From: Ceratobasidium sp. AG-K
Taxonomy: Eukaryota; Basidiomycota; Agaricomycetes; Cantharellales; Ceratobasidiaceae
Direction: 5' to 3'
Assembly (NCBI GenBank): GCA_037039685.1
Contig: JAWNGF010000014.1
Span: 372,001-436,000, forward strand
DNA length: 64,000 nucleotides
Below the pieces are notes generated by a model. The model was not told where the DNA came from. It did not search any database and saw only the letters and a program-made list of their open reading frames with translations. Positions 20,401 through 28,805 of this stretch are shown here, in pieces (position 1 is the stretch's first letter; each line of letters begins with the position of its first letter). Made by a program: the position numbers and the translations under genes.

Positions 20401-20858
20401 GGGACTTCTAGGCAGTTTTCTGAGCAGAAGTTGCTTGTGTATGCAATTGTCCTATTTTTCCAATTAATTTGTGGGTTCTGTTTCTTGAGCCATGACATCC
20501 CGAGTACAATAGGGTGTCTTCCAATGTTTGTGACATGACATTCTATTTCGCTGGAATGTGTTCCCATGACAAGCCTAAATTTTGTATAGTGGGTGACTTT
20601 TCCAGACGAGACTTCTTGTCCGTCTATAACTCGCAGAGTCTTTGGTTTTTTGTGTTGAAAAAGGGGAAGGTTTGCCTCTTTTGCTAGGGAAGGGTTGATG
20701 AAACAGGAGGTTGCGCCGCAGTCAAGGAGTGCTTGTCCAGAGAATCTTTTCGATCTGTTAACTGACTTAGAATCAGGAGCCGTAGCTAGTGGATGAGCGG
20801 TGAAATCAAGGTATAATTGGTTTTCATTTGATATTGACATGATTTCTAGTTCATCCAT
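17460..20858 (-). CDS. Pol polyprotein of chromovirus B (intact)
   Basis: 1,132 residues counted from the first in-frame ATG (20858), although the natural product probably arises by -1 frameshifting from Gag. Domains in order: protease (ALLDCGATSCFI, Cys where many elements have Ser/Thr after the catalytic Asp), RT (LPPHRPTDITLD, FVDD-type motif as VLVYIDDIFVFS), RNase H (TDASGFATGAVLS; TDHKNLEYF), HHCC (HPGQARTLEL...HCETC), integrase core (acidic residues in VVDRFSKM, SDRGSTFNS, TDGQSE) and chromodomain (VEEILNSKKIRRQLHYYVKWKGY). Chromodomains direct integration to marked heterochromatin. The sense G-run broken in A is eight G here and in frame. Confidence 0.95.
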   Translation of the reverse strand: MDELEIMSISNENQLYLDFTAHPLATAPDSKSVNRSKRFSGQALLDCGATSCFINPSLAKEANLPLFQHKKPKTLRVIDGQEVSSGKVTHYTKFRLVMGTHSSEIECHVTNIGRHPIVLGMSWLKKQNPQINWKNRTIAYTSNFCSENCLEVPSTLQIAAETTLPEEYKEFADVFDKSRLEELPPHRPTDITLDLLPEAKLKHGPIYKTSPAEDKEMKKVLETLIRRGHIQISKSPLASPVLFVKKPHPEDPNNPELRFCVDYRYVNSLCKFNASGIPLLDQWLRALEGFVIGTTLDLAQGFHQTRIAAGHEWKTAFKTQYGMYEWKVMPFGLKNAPSSFQSLMNSIFRDIMGVFVLVYIDDIFVFSKRVEDHPGHVKEVLRRLREHKLIAKLRKCKFHQTKLDWVGLVISNKGIETDQEKVTAAMNWKAPKNVKQVQEFLGFVNFYRRFIQDFAGKARPLYNLLKKDQKWQWTSKEQEAMNALKEALKVAPVMMQPDQNKEFFLETDASGFATGAVLSQKDEEGKLHPVAFLSKSLNPAERNYDIFDKELLAIIRAFKEWRHLLQGTEKAVQVITDHKNLEYFSSSKQLNQSQIRWMNFLVDFNFQILYRPGSQNKKADILSRRYDLEPLGGVENQVLLKPDIFISAITPDQEINDLIREAILEDPRLEEAHNKLRNGEKVKDWEYREGLLMFKGKIFVPKDETVRNLILESHHDNITAGHPGQARTLELVSRTYYWPTMKKFVNSYVSHCETCIRVKPSNQLPTGLLHPLHIPERPWEEISYDMIVGLPESEGYDAILTVVDRFSKMAHYLPCKSTATAVDIANIFVANIWKLHGTPKATVSDRGSTFNSKFIRHLYKRLDVKPTFSTAYHPRTDGQSEWANEVVEIFIRAFVNHRQNDWVALLPMAEFAYNNGIQASTGKTPFQICQGFNPRMNIGEESDYTVPEANAHAEFLLKGYDKVKAALILANQSYKHYFDKGAKEPEEINPGDKVWLNHQNISTDRPSVKLSHKVLDPYKVLEKVGTHAFRLELPKSMKVHPVFHVMLLKKFHSDPHGREPAQPPPIVTQDGEEEWEVEEILNSKKIRRQLHYYVKWKGYSHADNSWQSKEDLKNAPELVDKFHKLHPTAPGP

Positions 20859-20893
20859 ATTACTAGCTAATATATCACTGAGTACTTGGCTCC

Positions 20894-22246
20894 TTAATAA
20901 GCCTCGGTGACGTCTTTTCCCGATTCGATGTCTGAAGAGATTTCTTCAATCTGAGCTTCAAACCCTGAGGCTGTGTTTTTAGAAGGACAGACTCTTGCTG
21001 AGTGTCCCTTGCCACCGCAGGTGAAGCAAATCATTGGTCCTTTTCCTTTCCCATCAAGATCCATTGCGTTGGGGTCTTTAGCAGGAGTGGACAATTTGGG
21101 TGTTTGAATAATTGGAGCGTTGAAGGTACTGGTTCGAGTGTCTTTTTGAATTGCTCCAAAAGGAACATTTCCTTTTGTCCCATCGTCCCAGGAGATCTGT
21201 GGTACTGGGCGGCCCTTGGCGTTTCTGGTAATGTTTGAGATTTTGCCGTATTGCACTCCCCCTGTAGGCTTTGACATAAAGACACGGTCGTTTACGTTGA
21301 ATCTTTGACCTAGTGAGGTGTTTGCAACGCTTGGGGTTGTCTTGGCAGTGGTTTGTTTGGAGGTACTGGTTTGTGGGCCTTGCGACTTCTTTGGTGCATT
21401 AATGGCATTCATTGTAGAGTCAATTTCCAGGGCTCTTTCGCGAACTTGATTGAATGTTCTTGTTGCTTCGTGGGGTTTAAAGTTCTGTGACACCATGGCC
21501 ATCTTGATTTCATCCTTAAGACCGTCATAGAAATCATCACGAAGTACTCGATCGGTGTATCCAAGTACCGATGAATAAGTGACAAAGTCTTGTAGATAAT
21601 CTTGGACAGAGTTCTTCTGGATCAACTTCTTGTATAATTGTCTATATCGGTCGATTTTGTGAACATCGCCGAACCTAGCTTGCATTTCGTTCCAGAATTC
21701 ATCCATGTCATGTAGCCAAGTTGTTGCTCCCCTCCTTGCCGTGTCCACATCAATTCCAGGTTGCATCCATACATAGGCAGGCCCCTTGCAATAGCCCATG
21801 ATATAAGTGATTTTTTGTTCTGTGGTTGCTTGTGGGGATGTGTGGTTTATGTACAGAGTACATTGCGACTTAAACTCATCGAACTTATCTACATCTCCAG
21901 AGAATTCCTCTGGGGGATGCATCTTGAGTTTGTATCCTGGGGTGGTTGTTGACGCGGTGGTAGAGGGTGTTGCACCCATGTTTGCAAGTGATTGAGATAC
22001 CGCATTCATTAATTGGTGAAGGGGTGCGACTTGTGCGGTTTGATTTTGAATTGCATGAATATCTGCAATGTTATTGTCGATTCCCAATTCTAGGGTAGAG
22101 GTGATGCCATTTAAGGCATTAATGTGACCGTTAATTTTTTGCACTTCGTCTATTAAGGCATTGATTGCCTGTGCAACTACATCGGGTCCAGATGTTGCTG
22201 AAATTTGGGTAAATCCCCCTTGACCGGGTGATGGGGCTCTCGACAT
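20894..22246 (-). CDS. Gag protein of chromovirus B
   Basis: 450 codons from the ATG at 22246 (MSRAPSPGQGG) to TAA at 20894. Same domain order as Gag of A: capsid-like core, SH3-like segment and zinc knuckle CFTCGGKGHSARVCPS. The sequence is about 94% like A, with most change in a Ser/Thr linker. Confidence 0.92.
   Translation of the reverse strand: MSRAPSPGQGGFTQISATSGPDVVAQAINALIDEVQKINGHINALNGITSTLELGIDNNIADIHAIQNQTAQVAPLHQLMNAVSQSLANMGATPSTTASTTTPGYKLKMHPPEEFSGDVDKFDEFKSQCTLYINHTSPQATTEQKITYIMGYCKGPAYVWMQPGIDVDTARRGATTWLHDMDEFWNEMQARFGDVHKIDRYRQLYKKLIQKNSVQDYLQDFVTYSSVLGYTDRVLRDDFYDGLKDEIKMAMVSQNFKPHEATRTFNQVRERALEIDSTMNAINAPKKSQGPQTSTSKQTTAKTTPSVANTSLGQRFNVNDRVFMSKPTGGVQYGKISNITRNAKGRPVPQISWDDGTKGNVPFGAIQKDTRTSTFNAPIIQTPKLSTPAKDPNAMDLDGKGKGPMICFTCGGKGHSARVCPSKNTASGFEAQIEEISSDIESGKDVTEAY
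20915..20921 (-). promoter_or_regulatory. -1 programmed ribosomal frameshift heptamer, chromovirus B
   Basis: Sense GGGAAAA in gag phase TC[G GGA AAA], as in A; the -1 frame is open through the gag stop into Pol. The downstream stem retains TCACCGAG against CTCAGTGA, with one mismatch relative to A. Confidence 0.8.
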
Positions 22247-22269
22247 ATTGGAGCGGGAAAAAGGTAGAT

Positions 22270-22521
22270 TTATTGAGATCCAAGGCCGTACAAAATGTTA
22301 CGAATTCTTCTCCAAACCCTTCTATCTTTAATAATGCGCAAACTCCTCAAAAATATCAGTTCAAGGTTTTCGTCCTCCAGAAACAACGCGTTGATTACTC
22401 CTAGTTCGTCGTACTGTTCGTATATGTAGTTACGATGAACGTCTTCAATAAAGAGTGTTAGGGACTCTAGTCTAAGCTGTTCCCTGTGTTGTTCCTGTGT
22501 GAGTCGAGGTCTTGGTCCCAC
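22270..22521 (-). CDS. AUG-less ORF b, chromovirus B
   Basis: Counterpart of 14948-15199: same length, same overlap with ORF a, no methionine. Three residues differ from A. Confidence 0.5.
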   Translation of the reverse strand: MGPRPRLTQEQHREQLRLESLTLFIEDVHRNYIYEQYDELGVINALFLEDENLELIFLRSLRIIKDRRVWRRIRNILYGLGSQ

Positions 22522-23081
22522 TGAAAAGGATTGGGTGCGATAGAATTAAGGTGATTTAGAAGGCGGTAATCCTGGTTGATAGGAATACGCACTTCTGCTG
22601 CAAGATGACAGTATTTTCCCTTGATTTTGTCTTTAAGGGTTTCGATAGTGCACCACTGTCGTTTATTGTTGTTGATGAGGGTTTCGACCTTTCGAGTGTG
22701 TTTTTCTTGGATTTTAATAAGTTGGTCGCAATTTTCGATCAACACACGGGTTTGTTCTTGTAAGCGCTCGACTTCGATATTGGTGTCAGCTAGATTTATG
22801 CTTTGGACACGATCTTGATCGGCTTGTTGTTTGTTTGTGTTGTCGAGGTTAATTTCGACGAACTCGAGCCTTGAATGAAGAGATTGATAATCGGCTTCGA
22901 GTTGATTGTAGTTTTCGTCGTTTCGGGTACGTTCAACCCTTAGATCCTCTGCTTGTTTGACTTGATCCTCTTCCAGTACTTCAATTTGACTGTTCAATTC
23001 GTCAATTTTGGTGTCTAGATCAAGTACGAAGTCCTTAAGTCTAAAGACTGCTTCACAGAGGCTAAAAAATGCGGGGAACAC
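22467..23081 (-). CDS. AUG-less ORF a, coiled-coil-like, chromovirus B
   Basis: Counterpart of 15145-15759, same length and boundaries, without methionine. The lasting openness of this frame in two diverged copies, with mainly silent or conservative change, is the main evidence that it is coding. Confidence 0.55.
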   Translation of the reverse strand: MFPAFFSLCEAVFRLKDFVLDLDTKIDELNSQIEVLEEDQVKQAEDLRVERTRNDENYNQLEADYQSLHSRLEFVEINLDNTNKQQADQDRVQSINLADTNIEVERLQEQTRVLIENCDQLIKIQEKHTRKVETLINNNKRQWCTIETLKDKIKGKYCHLAAEVRIPINQDYRLLNHLNSIAPNPFQWDQDLDSHRNNTGNSLD

Positions 23082-23563
23082 TTTTAAGGTTAATTAGTTA
23101 GTTACTAATTAGTCCTTTTTTAGTGCGTACTAGTGGAAACGACGAGGGGATGTGGTTCTTGATGGATGAGAGTGTTAACTTGGGTGGTGCTCCGACCACT
23201 TTCCAGTTTTTGCTTGAGAGGATCTGGCTTCCTCGAGAAGTTGATTTGGATGTGAAGGGTGCTAGGCGCTAAGCTTTTGCTTTATATACTCCTTTTCTGA
23301 TCTTATCAGTTATCAACAGCCTTGGGCGGGCGTGATAGCGACAGTGTATGACAGAGTGAGGGTGTATTTAGCTGACTAAAGCCGCTATGACCCAAAAGAG
23401 GATAACGATTGGGTTCACTGACAGTGTATAGCGACGTGGAACTACTGGTCTATATCAAGTATAGCTCTTCGTTCGTTGTACTATGCCCGTTTTCCCGTGT
23501 ACGTTCTATCTACTTGATGGAAGAGCAGGGGCTTATGGCCGATGCTTAGAAGGCTTGACCTAA
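23082..23563 (-). other. Leader of chromovirus B
   Basis: About 480 bp without a sense ATG, matching the leader of A. The self-priming PBS AGGTCAAGCCTT (plus strand 23550-23561) starts 2 nt from the LTR and complements LTR positions 23688-23699, which begin 34 nt after the start of TATATAAA (23726-23733). Confidence 0.7.
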
Positions 23564-23983
23564 TGTCCCGACTTGGGTCAATTAGGTATATGTAAAGGTA
23601 AAGGGGTTCGACTTAGACGAGTCTTAGAACCCAAGGAGTAGTGATAAGTGAAAAGGGTTTTTGATTTGGCAAGTCCTAGTGGAGAGGAGGTCAAGCCTTG
23701 TCGTTTAACCAGCTTGACCTCTGGGTTTATATACATGTGAGATCAAGGCCACGTCATCATTTATCAGTGTGGGAAAGCCGAGTACAACCGATGATAAGCG
23801 AGATAAGAGGTATGACTCGACATTCTGGAAGTTCCGGAAGTATCACTAATATCAAATGAAAAGACAAATACATCACATGATACAAGTTAAGCGCCAGAGG
23901 ACAATTGTACCAAAAAAGGAAAGTGTTCGGAAAAAAAGATATAAAATCAGAATAAAATGTCTGAGCTTAGTCAGCTCATGACA
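23564..23983 (-). repeat. 5' LTR of chromovirus B
   Basis: 420 bp with TATA box, self-primer and inverted repeat as in A. The TTGGC duplication follows at 23984. Confidence 0.95.
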
Positions 23984-25045
23984 TTGGCGCAGGATGGCAC
24001 GGGATTGTTCTTTGTCCTCCGGGGTGTTGGGACAGTTTTTGACGGAGTTGATTGCAAAATCGCAGTCCTCGTTCCACCAGAGAGCGCGAGCAGGGGCAGT
24101 GCCAACTTGGACCTTTTTCATGGAGCGTTCAGTGGCTTCGGACATGCTTTGGAGCAGCGAGGTTGCAGCATGTTCAAGGTCGTTATGAGTGAGGTACGAA
24201 AACGGAGCGAGTTTTTTGATAGCGCCAGCAAATTCCTGTTTCCATTCCTTTTGACGTGATGCATCAATTGGGAATCGGAAGGTAGGTTCAGGCGGTTCGA
24301 AGTGAATGTGGACGGGTGGTTGGATGACAAAGGAGATGGCGTGGTGATCCGAGTTAAGAGAGAAGCTATTGGAGCAATCCCATTCAATAATACATTCAGA
24401 ATCCGCAGCAGCGTGGCTGAGCAGAGTAAGGTCTATAATCGAATTGCGTTGGGTATGTGTACCAAGTCGAGTGGGTGTCTGATTGTTAAGGATGGTGATA
24501 TTGTTGGAAACGATCCACTCAGCAAGATCTTCTGCATGTGTATTCGATCTCGGGGCGTCAGGTAGCGACCAAAGCTCATGATGAAGGTTAAAATCACCAG
24601 CAAAGACGATGGGGATGAGGGGGTAGACGGGTTGATCAAGGAGAACCTGTAGAGAAGAAGCCATAGACGAGCCACGCAGATAAATACAAACCAGGCAGAC
24701 CAAGAACCCAGAAACCGAGACATCAATAGCAAGCACAGAAGGAGAAGACCGAACCGTAGAGGACAAAGCTGCCGACAGGTACGACCTACCTTTCCGCACA
24801 TAGATAGCCACATCGGGAGAACCAGAAGTCACAGGAGGCAAGAAACACGACCAGGCAGGACAAGCAACAGTACCTAGAATTTCGGTCTCAGCGGAGGAAG
24901 TCGAGTGCTCAACGCCAATCTTCCCCCACCAGGGATCCTGGAAAAGACAAATATCAAAGTGGAGAAGGTTGTTTAGGAGGGCGTGCATGCGAATGTTGGA
25001 CCGGGCAACGTTCAGCTGCAGTACTCTGCAAGGGCCGACACTCAT
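23984..25045 (-). pseudogene. LINE ORF2, N-terminal segment: APE-type endonuclease
   Basis: ORF2 starts at the ATG 25045-25043 (MSVGPCRVLQLNVARSNIR), overlapping the ORF1 stop as ATGA, a classic stop-restart coupling. The endonuclease has the LQLNVARSN start, an FQDPWWG segment, the catalytic AGDFNLHH motif and the NSDHHAI terminus typical of exonuclease/endonuclease/phosphatase folds. It nicks target DNA to prime reverse transcription. The frame is cut by chromovirus B at 23984 and continues at 17024. Confidence 0.92.
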
Positions 25046-27144
25046 TCCATATCCATGCCATTGGCGGCGGGTTGGGAGGACGGGATGACAGATGACTCGC
25101 AAGGGGCACGGAACTTGGAGCGACGGGGGCAAGAGGGGTCATTTGCCTGGTGTGGACCTTGGCAGTTGACGCATTTGAAAGGGTGTGGACATGGGTCCGA
25201 GACGAGGATGTTGGCGTCACAGCAAGGTTTGCACGAGACATTATGGTTGAAGGTTTTATGGGAACCGGTGCAGATGCTGCAAGCATCTTTGCGTTTGCAC
25301 GCAGAGGCGATATGGCCGAGTTGTTGGCACTTATCACATTGTTGAAGTATGGGTTTGTCTTCCCATTGTTTCGAACGGCATGAGTTACCAAACATCCAAA
25401 TGGGCTTGCGGAGGAAGTCGTGTGCAATGGCACCATCGGGATCTTCAAATGCTAGGACAACAGACGACATAGATTTTTTGATGGTATTGGGCTTGAGTAG
25501 CCACCTAGGACGCATCGTGAACTTGAGCGCCGATGCCCATTCGTTATCTCCAATAAAGTTATTGGTGACCGATTCGTCCGAGAACACCTTGTCCCCTTCC
25601 GCAACGAGGCCAGTTGGGACGTGCGTGATCATGATTTTCGACCACGCAACGTCACGAGACATGGCAGTGTCTGGTGGAAGACCGAGGGTTTGGAGAATGG
25701 CAGCACTGTGCGGGGTGATACGGTCGGGATTGAGCAACAACGGGAATACGAGGATGATGTTATTGCTGCGGTTCCAAGATGCACCAATAGCCCTAGGAGG
25801 GTTATTGCTAGCCTTCAAAATGATTGTGTTGACCTTGTCAACAATTGTGCGATTAGTGAGCGTGTTAGGGCCAATGTTCGACTTGTTGCAGCGGATGACA
25901 AAACGGACTTGGTCAACTTTGGGTAACGGTTTGGGTTTGGGTCTGTTTGGAGCCTGTGGACCATTGCCGCAAGGTTTAGGGGCAGCATTGACACGAGGCT
26001 TAGGTGCGGGAGGCTGTGGAACGGGAGCAGTAGGGATAGGGCAAGAGGGTTGAGACTGGGGGGCAGAGACGACTCGTTGGGAAGCAGGGAAAGGCGCAGG
26101 ATTGGCAAATGATCCAATTGAAGGCGTATGTATGGACTGGAATGTCCCTACGTTATGTTGAGATCGCCCTTCGATTTTGTCTAAACGGGTGTTGATAGAT
26201 TCAAGCATGTCAAGAATGCGATCGTTGGGTTTAGAATGGGTAGGTTCGGGGGTCAAGGACTTGCAAGACGCAAACAAATCCGTGTCCTCGAGACTGAGTG
26301 GTTTGATGTCTTTTGCGAATGCGATGGCGATCTCCCCGAATCAATGCCTGAGCTGCGAGTATTCGGTGGGGTCGGTGGTGAGTTCTTTGCTTTTGATGAT
26401 AATGGCGATGTCATTGAGGATTTGTGAGAACAGACTGACCGCAGCGACGTTCCCTTCGTCAGCGTATTGAGATTTGGCGTCTTTGGCTGCGTTGGTTTTG
26501 AGTGCGTAGGCAATTTGGTTGTATAGACCCCAGCCTTCCCTGCGATAACCGGGTAGGCCATTGTCAGACTTGCTCCAAGCTCTAGTGCTGAGTTGGGATG
26601 GCATCTCTTGAGAGGGAGAGCCAGCGCGTGAGGCTTTGGGCGTGTTATTGGACGGGCTGTCTACTTCTATGTCGTCGTCTGGGATAGTAGAGGCCAAAGT
26701 GCCGGCGTGGGAGGATTCCTGCGAGGCAACTGTAGCAACTGGGCGTTCGGGGGATGAGGTGCGAGACCTAGGTGTATATCGAGAGTTATCCGGGCCAGAT
26801 TGTGGGGACATGGACCTAGAGCGACGTTTGGACTTGGCTTGATCCTGGGGTTTAAGCCAGGGAACGATGATATATGCTTTAGAAGGGAAGATAAAGACTT
26901 TCCCTTCGCTTCGGGCGACACAGTATTGTTGTTTATCGCCCCTAGGAGCGTTGCGTTGGATGATACCCTTCGACTTGAGCCAGTCATTCGGAGGGATGGG
27001 GAAGTTATCGTCGAGCCACTCAATTGCAGGTACAGGCTCGTCGTTATGAGGTTCAGGTATGGGGGCAAATTTATTGTTCCAAATCGTAGAGTTATTAGCA
27101 GGAAAGTTGAAAGAAAAGATACCAGACAGTGGCGAAGATGGCAT
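25042..27144 (-). pseudogene. LINE ORF1 (Gag-like RNA-binding protein) with an internal stop
   Basis: 700 codons from the ATG at 27144 (MPSSPLSGIFSF), 31 nt from the LINE 5' end, to the TGA at 25042. An in-frame TGA at 26341-26343 splits it; flanking residues (SQLRH / FGEIAIAFAKDI) stay in one frame, so CGA to TGA is likely. The N-terminal half has an R/S-rich stretch (KSKRRSRSMS). The C-terminal half has three CCHC zinc knuckles (CDKCQQLGHIASAC, CSICTGSHKTFNHNVSC, CVNCQGPHQANDPSC) for binding the element RNA. Confidence 0.9.
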
Positions 27145-27175
27145 GGTGGTCGTCGTCGTCGTCGTCACGTGCTTT

Positions 27176-27192
27176 TGTCACGTGATGCGTCC
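27176..27192. repeat. 17-bp target-site duplication of the LINE (copy 2)
   Basis: Perfect match to 7091-7107. The DNA just beyond (27193 onward) was adjacent to the RCC1 gene before the LINE arrived and holds a TATA-like TGATATATCA in the RCC1 sense direction. Confidence 0.95.
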
Positions 27193-27386
27193 AGACAACC
27201 TGAGACACATGATATATCAGCCCCGGCTTAGCCAAACAAGGCTCTGAGACGATATGGCTGACGCTTAGCTTGCAATCACAAAGGCTCTCGATACATAGAT
27301 ATCAGATTTATCAAAATTTCCCGAGAAGGTAAGATTCATTTATTTGCAATACAACTTGGACAGATCTCTACGACATCAAACGTGGC

Positions 27387-28805
27387 CTATGCCTCTGCGG
27401 CGAGAGTCTGGACGCTTCGGGGTGTCACAATCTCAACCACGCCTGTCTCCCTTACTTTATTTGCATCCGCACCAAAGTAGCCTACCACCGCATTAGTATA
27501 CGGTTCCGAACGCGGGGCTGAGGTACTTACGAGGTGTCATGAACGTCCAGTCAATCGAGCCTTGGACACAGTACTCAATTCCTTGGATGTACTGTGCGAT
27601 CTGCGCGTCTAGCTTAGGACCAAACGAACGCAACTGTGCTTTCGCCTTCTGATATTCCTCCATCCGAGTGTGGATAAGTTGGTTCACAAAGTCGATGGCA
27701 CCTTCAAGGTCGAGGTCTTTGTCCCACATCGCGATGAACACCAAGTTCTGGGTATCGCCTCGTGCTAGCTCAGGCTAAGTCGGCAAATTAATTGGTAAGA
27801 TTGCGAGACACGCCACTATATTAGCCTACTCACCGGGAACGAATAGACGTCGTTTGCCCATGTCAAGAGGTCGTTGCCGGCTTCCTTCAGCTCCACCATC
27901 ATGGGGTCAGAGTGTACTTCTGCTGGCAAGTCTAGGTCAAGGGAGTACTCGATGATCGCTACGCAAATGCCAATCAGGATTCAGCACCTCAATAAGACCA
28001 CCATTGGACCCAAAGCTACTCACGATATGCCAGCTTCACCGCAGATGTATCCCGTCGTAACTGGATAAACTCATCAACTGTCGGCACCACGTCGACCGAT
28101 CGGTTGGCAGTTTGCTGCAGGCTCGCGCGCGTGTATAGATCGGTAGCTTCAATAAGGCGCTGAATCGCCGCCGGGCTTGCTTTTGGACGCATGCGGTTGA
28201 CGAAGCTGCACAAAGGTCCTTGGATGTCAGCAAAGTACCGTACATGACGCAAGTGACAGCACGCACCTTTGAAGGCATGCGACAATCTTGATATCTGGTA
28301 CAGGGGCCTCCGGGTCGCGTAGCGTTTTCATGGCAACTTCAACGATTCGTCCTACGGCTTCGGCGTCATTGCAGAGCTCGCTCTCGTCCGTCAGGTTGTC
28401 GAACTGGGTCGCAGGTTTAGCATTGGCTACAAGCTCGCAACAAGCACTAGCACCCACCGCAAATAGCCAGAGAACAAAGTCCATGGATGGACGTAGGCGC
28501 TCCAGATCAGCGTCTGCAAACGCTAAAGCACCCATAAGTCCGAAGGCGCTATCAAAGTACTTCTGGCGCTTGATTCCAGAGTAGATACCTGAGGTATATG
28601 CGCATATGTCAGCCAGGTTTATGACATAGGGTTGTTGCGTACCATAGCTATCAAACCAAGCATATGACTCGGCTTCGACTTGTTGCCAGTGAGGGTTGGT
28701 CTTCAGGGAGAAAAAGCTCCCGGTGTAACCCGCAATATCGGGCAACCGCACTTGGGAGGGGAAGGTCGAGCGGTCGATGAGATTGAGCTGCGAGTACTCA
28801 GTCAT
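27387..28805 (-). CDS. Class I terpene (sesquiterpene) synthase
   Basis: Seven minus-strand exons, 28643-28805, 28458-28588, 28267-28403, 28024-28205, 27834-27958, 27531-27774 and 27387-27481, give 358 residues, usual for fungal terpene cyclases. WFDSYGIYSG leads to the first metal motif, FDNLTDE (D100-E105), in which the canonical DDxxD reads DNxxD. The second metal triad NDxxSxxxE is intact (NDVYSFPPE, N240 to E248), and the C-terminal RY pair (R328-Y329) is present. Such enzymes ionise farnesyl diphosphate with three Mg ions in the cytosol; the product cannot be predicted. Neighbouring P450s on both sides could oxidise it. No disruption is visible. Confidence 0.92.

Larger units (their letters stand above)
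17030..23983 (-). mobile_element. Ty3/gypsy chromovirus B (6,954 bp, 5-bp TSD), apparently intact
   Basis: 420-bp LTRs at 17030-17449 and 23564-23983 differ at four sites, all transitions and three at CpG. The internal plan equals element A: self-complementary PBS, two AUG-less ORFs, Gag, then an uninterrupted 1,132-residue Pol. Open Gag and Pol with all catalytic motifs make this the best candidate for an autonomous copy in the window, although its LTR divergence says it is older than A. It is inserted in LINE ORF2 just after the endonuclease domain. Confidence 0.96.
7108..27175 (-). mobile_element. Full-length Tad1-like non-LTR retrotransposon (LINE), split by two LTR elements
   Basis: The element reads right to left: a 31-nt 5' UTR, ORF1 (27144-25042), ORF2 (25045-7289, interrupted), a 3' UTR and an A-rich tail of AAAAAT units (7108-about 7136 on the plus strand). 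Removing chromoviruses A and B with one copy of each 5-bp duplication leaves about 6,178 bp, and ORF2 becomes one frame of exactly 1,289 codons. That confirms two insertions into a single LINE. ORF1 with CCHC knuckles, an APE-type endonuclease, RT and RNase H is the plan of the Tad1 clade (family knowledge). ORF1 and ORF2 each hold one in-frame TGA, so this copy is probably dead. Confidence 0.95.

Noticed and set aside
17030..23983. Repeat-induced point mutation (RIP) as cause of LTR differences
   Set aside because: Differences are at CpG, not the CpA context expected for RIP.
23873..23983. Extension of the LINE endonuclease frame past RAILRQ
   Set aside because: The extra residues are LTR sequence of element B read in frame by chance.
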